Below, piece after piece: positions 27,353 to 35,734 of a stretch of 37,630 nt of DNA. Source of the stretch: Eubacteriales bacterium (GTDB taxonomy: Bacteria; Bacillota; Clostridia; Lachnospirales; Lachnospiraceae); NCBI GenBank assembly GCA_030526715.1, contig JAUNCG010000021.1:1-37630 (forward strand). The letters run 5' to 3'. Below the pieces are notes generated by a model. It had not been told where the DNA came from, searched no databases, and saw only the letters and a list, made by a program, of their open reading frames with translations. The stretch's first letter is position 1, and each line of letters begins with the position of its first letter. Position numbers and translations under genes: made by a program.

Positions 27353-28312
27353 TTACAGTCCATACAGGCAGATGAGACACAGCAGGGCTGTCACTACCGT
27401 AAACAGTGCAACGATCTGCGTCTCCGACCAGCCGGACAGTTCAAAATGATGATGTATCGGCGCCATTTTAAAGAAACGTTTGCCGCCGGTCTTTTTAAAA
27501 TATGTCACCTGAATGATGACAGACAATACCTCGATCAGATAGATCAGTCCGAAGATCGGAATCAAGATCGGAATCTGAAGCACGTATGCCGTTCCCGCCA
27601 CGAATCCGCCAAGAGCCAGAGAACCCGTATCTCCCATAAACACCTTGGCCGGATGTGAATTAAACATCAGAAATCCCAGTAAAGCTCCCGTGACCGCTGC
27701 CGTAATAGGCTCGATCTGCGCATTGGTTCCAATGGAAACCATGGTAAAAAATACCGCAACCATCGTGGTCACTCCGGTAGCCAGACCATCCAGACCGTCT
27801 GTAAAATTCACACCATTGACCGTACCCAGCACCACAAAATACACCAACGGCACCGTGATCCATTTCACATCGAAATACAGACCGTCCGTAAACGGAATCA
27901 GCATCACCAGACAATCCGGATCCACCACCAGCAGATAGATCACAAACACGGTTGTCACAACAATCTGCAGCATCAGCTTCTGTTTCGGATAAAGTCCGTC
28001 CGACCGTCTCATAACCACCTTCAGATAGTCATCCAGAAAACCGATGATACCAAAGCCCAGCGTCAGAAACAGGATCGGAATGATCCTTGGATATCTTCCT
28101 ATAAACAGTAATGATGTAACCAGCACGCTGATCAGAATGATCAGTCCTCCCATGGTGGGAGTCCCCGCCTTCTTCAGATGAGCCTGCACGCCTTCCTCAC
28201 GCTCCGTCTGCCCGATCTTCAGTCTACGCAGAAACGGAATCACAAAGGGACTCAGGAGTACACTGATCGCAAATGCTATCAACAGCGAAAAAATAACCTC
28301 TATACTTATCAT
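27353..28312 (-). CDS. mraY: Phospho-N-acetylmuramoyl-pentapeptide-transferase
   Basis: MraY moves phospho-MurNAc-pentapeptide from UDP to undecaprenyl phosphate, making lipid I at the membrane. The 319-residue protein has about ten membrane segments. Typical motifs are GTPTMGG in the first third, GFLDDYLKV with the metal-binding aspartates, NFTDGLDGLA and the C-terminal PIHHHFELSGW. GAGGAG lies 8 bases before the ATG. A likely internal promoter of the dcw cluster sits in the 94 bases before it. Confidence 0.97.
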   Translation of the reverse strand: MISIEVIFSLLIAFAISVLLSPFVIPFLRRLKIGQTEREEGVQAHLKKAGTPTMGGLIILISVLVTSLLFIGRYPRIIPILFLTLGFGIIGFLDDYLKVVMRRSDGLYPKQKLMLQIVVTTVFVIYLLVVDPDCLVMLIPFTDGLYFDVKWITVPLVYFVVLGTVNGVNFTDGLDGLATGVTTMVAVFFTMVSIGTNAQIEPITAAVTGALLGFLMFNSHPAKVFMGDTGSLALGGFVAGTAYVLQIPILIPIFGLIYLIEVLSVIIQVTYFKKTGGKRFFKMAPIHHHFELSGWSETQIVALFTVVTALLCLICLYGL

Positions 28313-28377
28313 TTTATTCTCCTCTCAGGGTAAATTCGAGCCGCACCGGGCGCCTCACAGATAAAGTCTTACGTTTT

Positions 28378-28406
28378 ATTATAAAACTATTTATATTTTT
28401 AGGCAA
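28378..28406 (-). promoter_or_regulatory. Internal promoter of the dcw cluster ahead of mraY
   Basis: Reading minus, TTGCCT (28406-28401) begins right after the stop codon of the upstream PBP gene; 17 bases later comes a perfect TATAAT (28383-28378). It would drive mraY-murD-ftsW-ftsQ-ftsZ with a leader of about 60 bases. Confidence 0.65.
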
Positions 28407-30212
28407 CTAAAACTTCTCTGCCTCTGTTTCTGAGACTTCTTCAGATGTCACGCCAAGATATGGAAGAATATTTGCAAAGATTTCTCTCATCACCGGTGCG
28501 GCGATGGTTCCCCCATAATAGACTCCCTGCGGATCATGTATCACACATATCCCCAGTACCTGCGGATCGTCTGCCGGTGCAAATCCCAGAAAGGAGGAAA
28601 TGTATTTATTGGCGCTGCGCGGAAGCGTCTCTGAAGTGGCGGTCTTTCCTCCGATGCGGTAGCCCTCCAGATATGCGTTTTTCCCGGATCCGCCGTCCAC
28701 CACCTGTTCCAATACATAGCGCAGTGTCCGTGAGGTCTCTTCCGACAGGATCTGTTGTCCCTGCGGATAAGCGTATTCCTGTCTCAACGCTCCCTCCCGA
28801 TCCCGCGCACACACCGCCAAATGAGGCGTCACCCTTTTTCCTCCGTTGATCAGGGAGCTCACTGTCGCTGCGAGCTGGATGGGCGTAATCTGAAAGGACT
28901 GTCCGAACGAAACGGTTGCCAACTCCACCTGTCCCATGTCTTCCGGACGATGCATGATGGTGGCCGCCTCTCCCGGCAGGTCTACTCCCGTCTTGGACAG
29001 CAATCCAAATTTTTTAAAATAGTAATAATATTTCTCTACGCCTAGACGCAGACCCACTTCTATAAACACAGGATTGCAGGAGTTTTGCGCTCCCTGTACA
29101 AAATTCTCGCTTCCATGCCCCGTCACCTTATGGCACCGGATTCGACGATCCTCTACCAATTTATATCCCGGACAGAAAAAAGAATCCTCCAGCGAAACTA
29201 CTCCTTCCTCCAGTCCCGCCGAGGCTGTGATGATCTTGAAGGTTGAGCCCGGCTCGTAGGTATCATTGATGCAGTCATTTCTCCACATCCGGTTCAAAGC
29301 GTCACGCTCCCGCTCTTCTGTGGGTATTCCCGCATTCTTCTCTTTTTCATTCTCCGAGCTATCCGTGCTATCCTCCGCCGGAAGGTTATATGCCTCCGTC
29401 AAGGTAAACGGATCATTCAGATCAAACTCCGGCACATTCACCATCGCCAGTATTTCCCCGTTTTGCGGTCTCATAAGCAGGATCTGTACACTGTCCGCTC
29501 CCTTTTTCTTTCTCACCTTTTCCGCTGCCTGCTGCGCAAATTCCTGAATATTGGCATCCAGACTGATATAGAGATCCTCGCCCGGTACCGGCTCAAGCCG
29601 GCTTTCTCCGGCATCTGCCAGCTCCACGCCTCTGGCATCCGTCAAAGTCAGGATTTTCCCGGGTGTTCCGCAAAGAAGCTCATCATACTGAACCTCCAGC
29701 CCGAGAATCCCCTGATTGTCGCTGCCCGTAAAGCCGAGTACCTTGGAGGCAAGATCTCCGTAGGGATACCATCGCTTATAATCCTCGTCCACCTTGATTC
29801 CGGAAAGATCTGCCTCCCGAATCGCATCTCCGATCTTTTTCGGAACATTGGTTTTGATACGCTCGATGGAGCTTTTTTTCTCCACACGGACCCGCACCTT
29901 TTCCTCCGGCAGCTCCAGTTCACGGCAGAGCAACGCAATCACCTTTTCCGGCTCCCGGATCTGGCTGTGGATCACAGAGATCGTACATACTGCCTGATTA
30001 TCGGCCAGCACCTTTCCCGAAGCATCCAGTATTCTTCCGCGCTGTGCCTTGATATCCCGCTCACGCTCATGGAGCTCCTGCGCCTTTTCTGCATAGTATT
30101 CTGATGCGAACAGCATTAAATGCACCAGCCGCCCCATCAGGAACAATAGAGCTGCCATACACAGTAGAAACACTACCAGTATTTTCTTTTTGTGATACCG
30201 TCTGCTGAGCAA
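28407..30212 (-). CDS. Class B penicillin-binding protein (FtsI/SpoVD family), second of a pair
   Basis: A 601-residue transpeptidase that cross-links peptidoglycan. One membrane segment (about 10-32) is followed by the N-terminal dimerisation domain (RGRILDASGKVLADN) and the transpeptidase domain with STFK (Ser323, Lys326), SCN in NSCNPVF, and KTA (Lys523) where the family usually has KTG. No PASTA domain is present. The start is TTG at 30212, with GGGAGG 8 bases upstream and a T7 run between. It follows the other class B PBP by 69 bases that hold a stem-loop. One of the two may be the vegetative FtsI and the other SpoVD; I cannot assign them by sequence alone. Confidence 0.93.
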   Translation of the reverse strand: MLSRRYHKKKILVVFLLCMAALLFLMGRLVHLMLFASEYYAEKAQELHERERDIKAQRGRILDASGKVLADNQAVCTISVIHSQIREPEKVIALLCRELELPEEKVRVRVEKKSSIERIKTNVPKKIGDAIREADLSGIKVDEDYKRWYPYGDLASKVLGFTGSDNQGILGLEVQYDELLCGTPGKILTLTDARGVELADAGESRLEPVPGEDLYISLDANIQEFAQQAAEKVRKKKGADSVQILLMRPQNGEILAMVNVPEFDLNDPFTLTEAYNLPAEDSTDSSENEKEKNAGIPTEERERDALNRMWRNDCINDTYEPGSTFKIITASAGLEEGVVSLEDSFFCPGYKLVEDRRIRCHKVTGHGSENFVQGAQNSCNPVFIEVGLRLGVEKYYYYFKKFGLLSKTGVDLPGEAATIMHRPEDMGQVELATVSFGQSFQITPIQLAATVSSLINGGKRVTPHLAVCARDREGALRQEYAYPQGQQILSEETSRTLRYVLEQVVDGGSGKNAYLEGYRIGGKTATSETLPRSANKYISSFLGFAPADDPQVLGICVIHDPQGVYYGGTIAAPVMREIFANILPYLGVTSEEVSETEAEKF

Positions 30213-30225
30213 GAAAAAAACCTCC

Positions 30226-30259
30226 CACGGGTGTTCATTTTAATCTATGAACACACGTG
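30226..30259 (-). promoter_or_regulatory. Stem-loop between the two class B PBP genes
   Basis: The stem pairs GTGTTCAT (30231-30238) with ATGAACAC (30247-30254), extended by CACG/CGTG after one mismatch. On the minus strand it is followed by GGGAGG (the next gene's ribosome site), then TTTTTTT and the TTG start. The T run is 5 bases away from the stem, so it may be a weak attenuator or a translation control element. Confidence 0.55.
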
Positions 30260-30281
30260 AAAGGATATACATCTCTCCCGG

Positions 30282-32444
30282 TCATTCTACTCCCGTAAGC
30301 TGCAGATCTTCATCCGTCACCCCATCCGGGAAGTCCTCCTCTTCCTCCGCAGTCTGCTCAGGCGGAACCACATTGCCATAAGCACTGCCCTCCTGCGCAG
30401 TCACATTGTCCTCGTCCTCCACGGATACCGATACCACCTCTGTCAAAGGCTCCCAAGTGATCTCATCATACATCAGATTGCCCCACTCATCATAGACATA
30501 CTGTGTGACAAGCTCTGTCTCCGGTTCGTCCTTCTCCACCTTCATTCCGAGATTCGAACGCTGCTCCTGTGTGATCTCCTCCGTCGGATAGATTCCCATG
30601 TAGGGAAGGATCTCTGTGAGGATACTGGTCGCCAGCTGTTTGGTGTACTTACCCGCACTCTCCTGATCGTCCACATTCGCTTCATCGATCACCGTATATA
30701 CTACCACCTTCGGATCATCAATAGGTACCGCCGTGATATAGGAAACGATATATTTGTTGTTGCCTCGCGGCATCTTCTCCGCCGTGCCCGTCTTACCGCC
30801 CACACGGTATCCCGGGATCTGTGCGTCCGTCGCTGTACCATCTTTTACAACAGCTTCCAAATACTCCCTTACCGTATAGGATGTCTTTGTGGAAATTGGC
30901 TGGGAAATCAGCAACGGGTCTATATTTTTGACAACCTCACCGGATGCGTCCAGCACCTGTCTGACCATATGCGGCTTATAGATGTAGCCTCCGTTCACCA
31001 CTGCGCAAAAACCGGACAGCTCCTGCAGCATGGTCGCCGTAAATCCCTGTCCAAAGGAATACGTACATAGCTCCATGATCCCCATCGTATTTTCATCATA
31101 CAACAGTCCCGAGTTCTCATTCGGAAGATCAATTCCGGTACGTTTTCCAAAGCCCATAATATCCTGATATTTACAGAAGGTCTCGATCCCCATCTTTAAG
31201 GCAATGGTCATCATTCCCGGATTACAGGAATTCTTGATCACATCCCCAAGTGTCTCATCGCCATGCGTCCATGTACAATTGATGGGGTCTTCCTCCGCCA
31301 CAGGTCTTAAATAACCAATACACTGCACTCCGAACGTTGTATCCACGCTTCCTGCATCCAGCGCCGATGCCACAACACAGGGCTTATAAGTAGAACCCAG
31401 CTCAAAGGCCTCCGAAACGCAGAAATTATACCACAGCTTGTTCAATGCCTCGGTCTTTTCCTCCTCGGTCATCTTCTTCTGCTCCTTCTGCGAATACCAG
31501 CCGTTCAGATTCTGCGGATCGTTCAGATCAAATGTCTTATCTGTAGCCATAGCCAGAATCTCTCCCGTATTGGGATCCGCCACAATGACGCCTGTATTCT
31601 TGCTGGCATGCCCCACCGTCTCCTCCTGCGGACCGTTCTTGTTCAATGCTTCCAGCTCTGCAATGTACTTTTCTACCACCTGTTGGATATTCATATCAAT
31701 GGTCGTGACGATACTGTTGCCGTTCTTGGGCTCAATAATATTCTTCTCAAGCTCCCGATTCTCGTTCAGATAACCGTATTCCCGACCATCCACACCGTTA
31801 AGCACGTCGCTGTAGTAGGATTCCAGACCGGAGATACCGTCATTCAGTCGATTGGCAAATCCAATCACCGTACACGCCAGAGAATTCATGGGATAGGACC
31901 GGATATAGCTCTCCTCAAACCAGACGCCCTGCACATTCTCAAGCTCTTCCCGCTGTGCGGCAGAAATCTCACGATCCTCCGACAGATCCGTAAAGTCCTC
32001 ATATGCCTGTTTTTCATCCATGGTGATTTCTTTTTTAATGATCTGATAACGGCTGTCTCTGGTCTCTGTTCCGGTAACACACTCGCGAACCTCCGCCACA
32101 TCAATGCCGAACTGCTCTGATACCACACGAATCGTGGGTTCCACATAAGCTTCCATACTATTGATGGCATAGCAGTCTAATATGACATTGTAGACCTTCT
32201 CGCTCTTGGCCAGAAGATTGCCGTTGCGATCCTGAATCTCCCCACGTCGATACGGAATCGTTCTGCTGTCATAGGTCTGCTGCGACAGCACCTGCTTTGC
32301 ATATTTGTCTCCGCTCTTCACATTGATCCATGCAATCCTGACATTCAGCAAAACCAGCGCTAATAAAACAAATGCAAATATCGCCAGAAGCTTTATTTGC
32401 ATTGATTTTCGAAATCTCTGTTCTCTTTTTCTTATCTTTTTCAA
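30282..32444 (-). CDS. Class B penicillin-binding protein (FtsI/SpoVD family), first of a pair
   Basis: A 720-residue transpeptidase. A basic tail (KKIRKREQRFRK) precedes one membrane segment (about 17-38). The pedestal domain begins RRGEIQDRNGNLLA, and the catalytic domain has STYK (Ser351, Lys354), SCN in KNSCNPGMMT, and KTGTAEKMPRGNNKY. After the catalytic domain is an acidic tail of about 90 residues without PASTA domains. The start appears to be TTG at 32444 with AGGTG 7 bases upstream; the next ATG (32402) has no good ribosome site and would remove the basic tail. It follows the FtsL-like gene by 19 bases, the usual place of FtsI. Confidence 0.93.
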   Translation of the reverse strand: MKKIRKREQRFRKSMQIKLLAIFAFVLLALVLLNVRIAWINVKSGDKYAKQVLSQQTYDSRTIPYRRGEIQDRNGNLLAKSEKVYNVILDCYAINSMEAYVEPTIRVVSEQFGIDVAEVRECVTGTETRDSRYQIIKKEITMDEKQAYEDFTDLSEDREISAAQREELENVQGVWFEESYIRSYPMNSLACTVIGFANRLNDGISGLESYYSDVLNGVDGREYGYLNENRELEKNIIEPKNGNSIVTTIDMNIQQVVEKYIAELEALNKNGPQEETVGHASKNTGVIVADPNTGEILAMATDKTFDLNDPQNLNGWYSQKEQKKMTEEEKTEALNKLWYNFCVSEAFELGSTYKPCVVASALDAGSVDTTFGVQCIGYLRPVAEEDPINCTWTHGDETLGDVIKNSCNPGMMTIALKMGIETFCKYQDIMGFGKRTGIDLPNENSGLLYDENTMGIMELCTYSFGQGFTATMLQELSGFCAVVNGGYIYKPHMVRQVLDASGEVVKNIDPLLISQPISTKTSYTVREYLEAVVKDGTATDAQIPGYRVGGKTGTAEKMPRGNNKYIVSYITAVPIDDPKVVVYTVIDEANVDDQESAGKYTKQLATSILTEILPYMGIYPTEEITQEQRSNLGMKVEKDEPETELVTQYVYDEWGNLMYDEITWEPLTEVVSVSVEDEDNVTAQEGSAYGNVVPPEQTAEEEEDFPDGVTDEDLQLTGVE

Positions 32445-32463
32445 TTCTTCTCACCTGCTATTA

Positions 32464-32964
32464 TTACTCGGCCGGTATCTCCGCATACTGGCGGATATAA
32501 TCTCCATCTTCGTTGCTGTAGGTGATGACCTGCCCCTCATCCGCATATTCCATACCCAGCTCATTGATGGCGATATACTTCACCTGCTCCATATCCACAG
32601 AAGAAATCGCATTCTCATAAGCATTATCATTGGCCAGCTTCAAGCTGCTGAGATTACTCTCCAGCCCTGCGATCTCGCTGCGATAGCTAATGCCATCCGC
32701 CTGCAGCCGAAGGTAATTTACACAGACAAATACGGTCGTAATCGATACCACCGTTAAAAAAGCCACATAGGGTAGATTCACACGCTGTGATTTCTCGCGG
32801 TTTCTGCGGATATTCTTGCGGGCAACCTCCCGCGGAAGCTCCTGACGCGTACGCTTCGGTGCCGCCTCGATCTGACGCACTACGTTCCCGTCGATATAGG
32901 TATTCGCATAGCTGCGTCGGGATCTGTTGTCGTTTCTCTGATATGGATTCTGCCGCACAGCCAT
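32464..32964 (-). CDS. ftsL: FtsL-like septum protein
   Basis: A 166-residue bitopic membrane protein. It has a long basic cytoplasmic part, one membrane segment (about 75-97) and an outside helix with heptad-like hydrophobic spacing, consistent with a coiled coil pairing with DivIC. FtsL proteins vary greatly in sequence, so the call rests mostly on topology, size and position between rsmH and a class B PBP. The cytoplasmic tail of about 70 residues is long for FtsL. GGAGGG lies 6 bases before the ATG. Confidence 0.82.
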   Translation of the reverse strand: MAVRQNPYQRNDNRSRRSYANTYIDGNVVRQIEAAPKRTRQELPREVARKNIRRNREKSQRVNLPYVAFLTVVSITTVFVCVNYLRLQADGISYRSEIAGLESNLSSLKLANDNAYENAISSVDMEQVKYIAINELGMEYADEGQVITYSNEDGDYIRQYAEIPAE

Positions 32965-33008
32965 CGCTTTCCCTCCTTCTCGCTTACTTCTTACTTATTG
33001 CTAACTGC

Positions 33009-33962
33009 TTACACTTTTTCTTTCTCACGGCTTCGCTCAAAGACGCGAAGCTTTGCGCTCTTCGCCCTTTTGTTCACCGCAAGCTCTTCCTCGCCGGGAA
33101 GGATCGGTTTTCTGGTCACGACTCTTCCCATAGACTTCTTCCCGCATACACATACCGGAAATTCTCTCGGACATGTGCATGGGTTCTCATTCTTACGGAA
33201 GCTGTTCTTCACGATGCGATCCTCGAGAGAATGAAACGTGATGATGCTCAGTCGTCCCTTATCGTTCAAAAGCTCTATCATGGTATCCAGAGAATCTGAC
33301 AGAACTCCGAGTTCATTGTTTAATTCAATACGTATTGCTTGGAACGTTCTTTTAGCCGGGTGTCCTCCAACCGCTCGGACCTTCATCGGTATGGCCGCCT
33401 TTATGATTTGAATTAACTCCCCTGTCGTCTCAATCGTTTTTTCCTGTCTTGCACGTACAATATGCTTGGCAATGTTCTTGGCGAATTTGTCCTCGCCATA
33501 ATCGCGAATGATACGATAGAGCTCCATCTCGTCGTAATCGTTCACAATGTCTTTCGCCGTGCGCATCTGTCGCTGATCCATTCTCATGTCCAGCGGCGCG
33601 TCTTCTCGGTACGTGAATCCGCGGTCTGCCGTATCCAATTGGTAGGAGGAAACACCAAGGTCCAAAATAATTCCATCAACTGATGTCACTCCTATGTTGT
33701 TGAGCTGTTCTCTGATCTCGCAGTAATTGCTGCGGATCACAGTAACTCTATCTCTAAACTCCCCTAAGCGCTCCGTCGCAGCCGCAATCGCCGCAGCGTC
33801 TTGGTCTATGCCAATAAGTCTTCCTTTTGGAGAGAGTCTCTTACAGATCTCGTAAGAATGACCTCCTCCGCCCAATGTGCCGTCCACGTAAATACCATCC
33901 GGACGAATATTCAGAGACTGGACTGTTTCTTCTAATAATACCGATGTATGACTGAATCCCAT
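33009..33962 (-). CDS. rsmH: 16S rRNA (cytosine-1402-N4) methyltransferase
   Basis: RsmH (MraW) methylates N4 of C1402 in 16S rRNA with S-adenosylmethionine. The 317 residues include [18 protein letters not shown] as the SAM loop, [30 protein letters not shown], and the C-terminal [12 protein letters not shown] and [13 protein letters not shown]. The gene begins 14 bases after mraZ with GGGGAG 6 bases before the ATG, the standard start of a dcw cluster. Confidence 0.97.
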   Translation of the reverse strand: MGFSHTSVLLEETVQSLNIRPDGIYVDGTLGGGGHSYEICKRLSPKGRLIGIDQDAAAIAAATERLGEFRDRVTVIRSNYCEIREQLNNIGVTSVDGIILDLGVSSYQLDTADRGFTYREDAPLDMRMDQRQMRTAKDIVNDYDEMELYRIIRDYGEDKFAKNIAKHIVRARQEKTIETTGELIQIIKAAIPMKVRAVGGHPAKRTFQAIRIELNNELGVLSDSLDTMIELLNDKGRLSIITFHSLEDRIVKNSFRKNENPCTCPREFPVCVCGKKSMGRVVTRKPILPGEEELAVNKRAKSAKLRVFERSREKEKV

Positions 33963-33976
33963 ATAGCTCTCCCCTT

Positions 33977-34414
33977 CTATATGACAAGTCCGATGTCACA
34001 CATCTGCTCAGCGATATCGTCCATCTCATCTTCTTCGTAGGAACTGTTCTCGCTCCACTTGTCCTTGCTCCAAATCTCTATCCTGTCCAGCATGCCCGTG
34101 AGCACCACATCTTTTTCCAGACCAGCAAATTCTCTTAAACTTACAGGTAAGAGAATTCTCCCCTGCTTGTCCAGCTCACACGGCGTAGCTCCCGCTACAA
34201 AATATCGTGAAAACTTTCTAGCGCTCTTATTCGTAAGCGGCAAAGCTCTCAGCTTTTCTTCAAAAGCCTGCCATGCAGTATTGGGGAAAACAAACAGACA
34301 GCCATCTAATCCCTTCGTGACAACAAATTCATCACCCAATTCATCTCTGAACTTTGAAGGAATGATCAGCCTGCCTTTGGTGTCTATCGCATGATTGTAC
34401 TCACCCATGAACAT
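33977..34414 (-). CDS. mraZ: Transcriptional regulator MraZ
   Basis: MraZ is the DNA-binding regulator of the dcw operon. The 145-residue protein has two AbrB-like halves, each with its conserved core: [16 protein letters not shown] near residue 11 and [16 protein letters not shown] near 82. Family members form ring-shaped oligomers and bind short spaced direct repeats before their own gene, and such repeats are present upstream. The ATG at 34414 has AGGTG 7 bases upstream and gives the usual MFMGEY start. The C-terminal tail is acidic. It heads the dcw cluster. Confidence 0.97.
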   Translation of the reverse strand: MFMGEYNHAIDTKGRLIIPSKFRDELGDEFVVTKGLDGCLFVFPNTAWQAFEEKLRALPLTNKSARKFSRYFVAGATPCELDKQGRILLPVSLREFAGLEKDVVLTGMLDRIEIWSKDKWSENSSYEEDEMDDIAEQMCDIGLVI

Positions 34415-34474
34415 AGATCACACCTGCTTCCCATGAAACGCCGCTCCCCGGCATCCCATCTTAGGACAGTCGTT

Positions 34475-34520
34475 CCACTATACTCCCATTTCGAACCACT
34501 ATCCACCACTTTTCTCCACT
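34475..34520 (-). promoter_or_regulatory. Probable MraZ operator: spaced AGTGG boxes
   Basis: Reading minus, AGTGG occurs at 34520-34516, 34510-34506 and 34500-34496, exactly 10 bases apart; AATGG follows at 34490-34486 in the same phase, and another AGTGG at 34479-34475 is one base out of phase. Known MraZ sites are short G-rich direct repeats with a 9-10 base period, so this is a likely autoregulatory site. It lies just after the predicted transcription start. Confidence 0.75.
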
Positions 34521-34529
34521 TACAACTCA

Positions 34530-34558
34530 ATAATATGCTATTTTCAAATAAATTACAA
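34530..34558 (-). promoter_or_regulatory. Promoter of the dcw cluster
   Basis: Reading minus, TTGTAA (34558-34553), 17 bases, then TATTAT (34535-34530). Transcription would begin near 34523, immediately before the AGTGG boxes, leaving a leader of about 110 bases to mraZ. Confidence 0.65.
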
Positions 34559-34580
34559 GTATTTTTTAGAGAACTTGCGC

Positions 34581-34610
34581 AAAAAAAAGAACACACCGCA
34601 GTGCATTCTT
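34581..34610 (-). terminator. Intrinsic terminator after the lgt / Spo0E-like group
   Basis: Reading minus, AAGAA (34610-34606) pairs with TTCTT (34591-34587) and CAC with GTG inside, with two wobble pairs and a TGCG loop, followed by eight T residues (34588-34581). It closes the upstream transcript just before the mraZ promoter. Confidence 0.85.
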
Positions 34611-34648
34611 TCTTTCAATGATTCCGATTTCGGTTGTAAATTTTCACT

Positions 34649-34798
34649 TCAGCTCGTCATCCGAACATATTCTTCGATCAACTTATCCAGTCTGCGGCTC
34701 TGGTCAAGAGCTTCCTCCAGACTTTTCCCCTCAAGCATCTCATTCAGAGCCCTACGCTCACTCTCGATCTGTTGCTTTAAGGTCTCCAGCTTTCCCAT
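34649..34798 (-). CDS. Spo0E-like small protein (probable aspartyl-phosphate phosphatase)
   Basis: A 49-residue frame that starts with ATG at 34798, overlaps the last 41 bases of lgt and ends at a TGA (34651-34649). The product is all helix-forming: a first charged helix (LETLKQQIESERRALNEML), a turn (EGKSLEE) and a second helix with SRRLDKLIEEY. The Ser-x-x-x-Asp in the second helix and the two-helix hairpin match the Spo0E family (PF09388), whose members remove phosphate from Spo0A in sporulating Firmicutes. The ribosome site GGGAAG is moderate. A strong terminator follows 38 bases after the stop, which supports a real gene. Its exact target is inferred. Confidence 0.75.
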   Translation of the reverse strand: MGKLETLKQQIESERRALNEMLEGKSLEEALDQSRRLDKLIEEYVRMTS

Positions 34799-35666
34799 GC
34801 TTCCCACGTTCCTTTCCGTTTCTTCCTCTCAAAACTACGATTGCGGTCAATGCTCCTATCGCCAGCATGCCTGACAGAACCTGCGATACCGGCACTCCTA
34901 TCACCGGCAACAGCAGCTGATCCGTCCTTAAGGATTCTACCCAGAATCTTCCGATTCCATAACCACAAAGATAAAGTAAAAAAATTTCTCCCTCAAATCT
35001 CTTATGTCTCCGATACCGCAAAAGCAATACAAGTACCGCAAGATTCCAAAGAGATTCATACAAAAATGTCGGATGTACCTGAATAAAATCTATACCTTCG
35101 ATCACCCGGACATGTTCCAGCATCCGGGCTGTGATCTCTCCCTGACGTACTGCGCTCTTTGGAAGCGCCATGGCGAACAAGCTGTCCGTGTACCCGCCGA
35201 ATGCTTCCCGATTAAAAAAATTGCCCCAGCGTCCGATAATCTGTCCCAACAGCAGTCCCGGGATCATCGTATCTGCCAACACCGGAAAACGCAGCCGCTT
35301 TCTTCGGGCATAGAGCCATACCGTCAGAACTCCGCCGATGACGCCGCCATAGATCGCCAGTCCGCCTCCCCTGAGGTTGAAAATCTCCAAAAGATCATCC
35401 CGGTAGTTTTCCCAACTGAATATCACATAATAAATACGTGCGCCGATGATGGCGCATACAATGGCAGCCATCACCAGATGAAAATACATATCTTCATCCT
35501 GTCGGCTCTTTCTCGCAAGGCGAAGCATCAAAGAGACACCGCAGACCATGGCAATAGCAATGACAATGCCGTAGTACGCGATCTCAATACCGAACAGATG
35601 AATACTTTTTCCCACATGGGGAAGTACGATTCCCAAATGTGGAAAGATGATTGACGTTGAATTCAT
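34758..35666 (-). CDS. lgt: Prolipoprotein diacylglyceryl transferase
   Basis: Lgt moves a diacylglyceryl group onto the lipobox cysteine of prelipoproteins in the membrane. The 302-residue protein has about seven membrane segments and the family motifs RGGGLAIYGGVIGG, the signature GQIIGRWGNFFNREAFGG with its essential Asn and Arg, VHPTFLYESLWN and GRFWVESLRTDQL. The C-terminal tail after the last segment is basic and probably cytoplasmic. The ribosome site is weak (GAGAG). It follows ychF by 68 bases, in which only a 6-bp inverted repeat was seen. Confidence 0.96.
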   Translation of the reverse strand: MNSTSIIFPHLGIVLPHVGKSIHLFGIEIAYYGIVIAIAMVCGVSLMLRLARKSRQDEDMYFHLVMAAIVCAIIGARIYYVIFSWENYRDDLLEIFNLRGGGLAIYGGVIGGVLTVWLYARRKRLRFPVLADTMIPGLLLGQIIGRWGNFFNREAFGGYTDSLFAMALPKSAVRQGEITARMLEHVRVIEGIDFIQVHPTFLYESLWNLAVLVLLLRYRRHKRFEGEIFLLYLCGYGIGRFWVESLRTDQLLLPVIGVPVSQVLSGMLAIGALTAIVVLRGRNGKERGKHGKAGDLKATDRE

Positions 35667-35734
35667 AAAATAGCTCTCGCACCATACCCCTCAAATGATG
35701 CCATGGCGATTCACTCACGCATGGCTTTGCTGTA

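Noticed and set aside
26093..27658. A 521-residue open frame antisense to murD and mraY
   Set aside because: It crosses the boundary of two real genes and has shadow-like composition.
35700..35725. Inverted repeat GCCATG/CATGGC between ychF and lgt as a terminator
   Set aside because: Six-bp stem with a 14-base loop and no T run on the minus strand.
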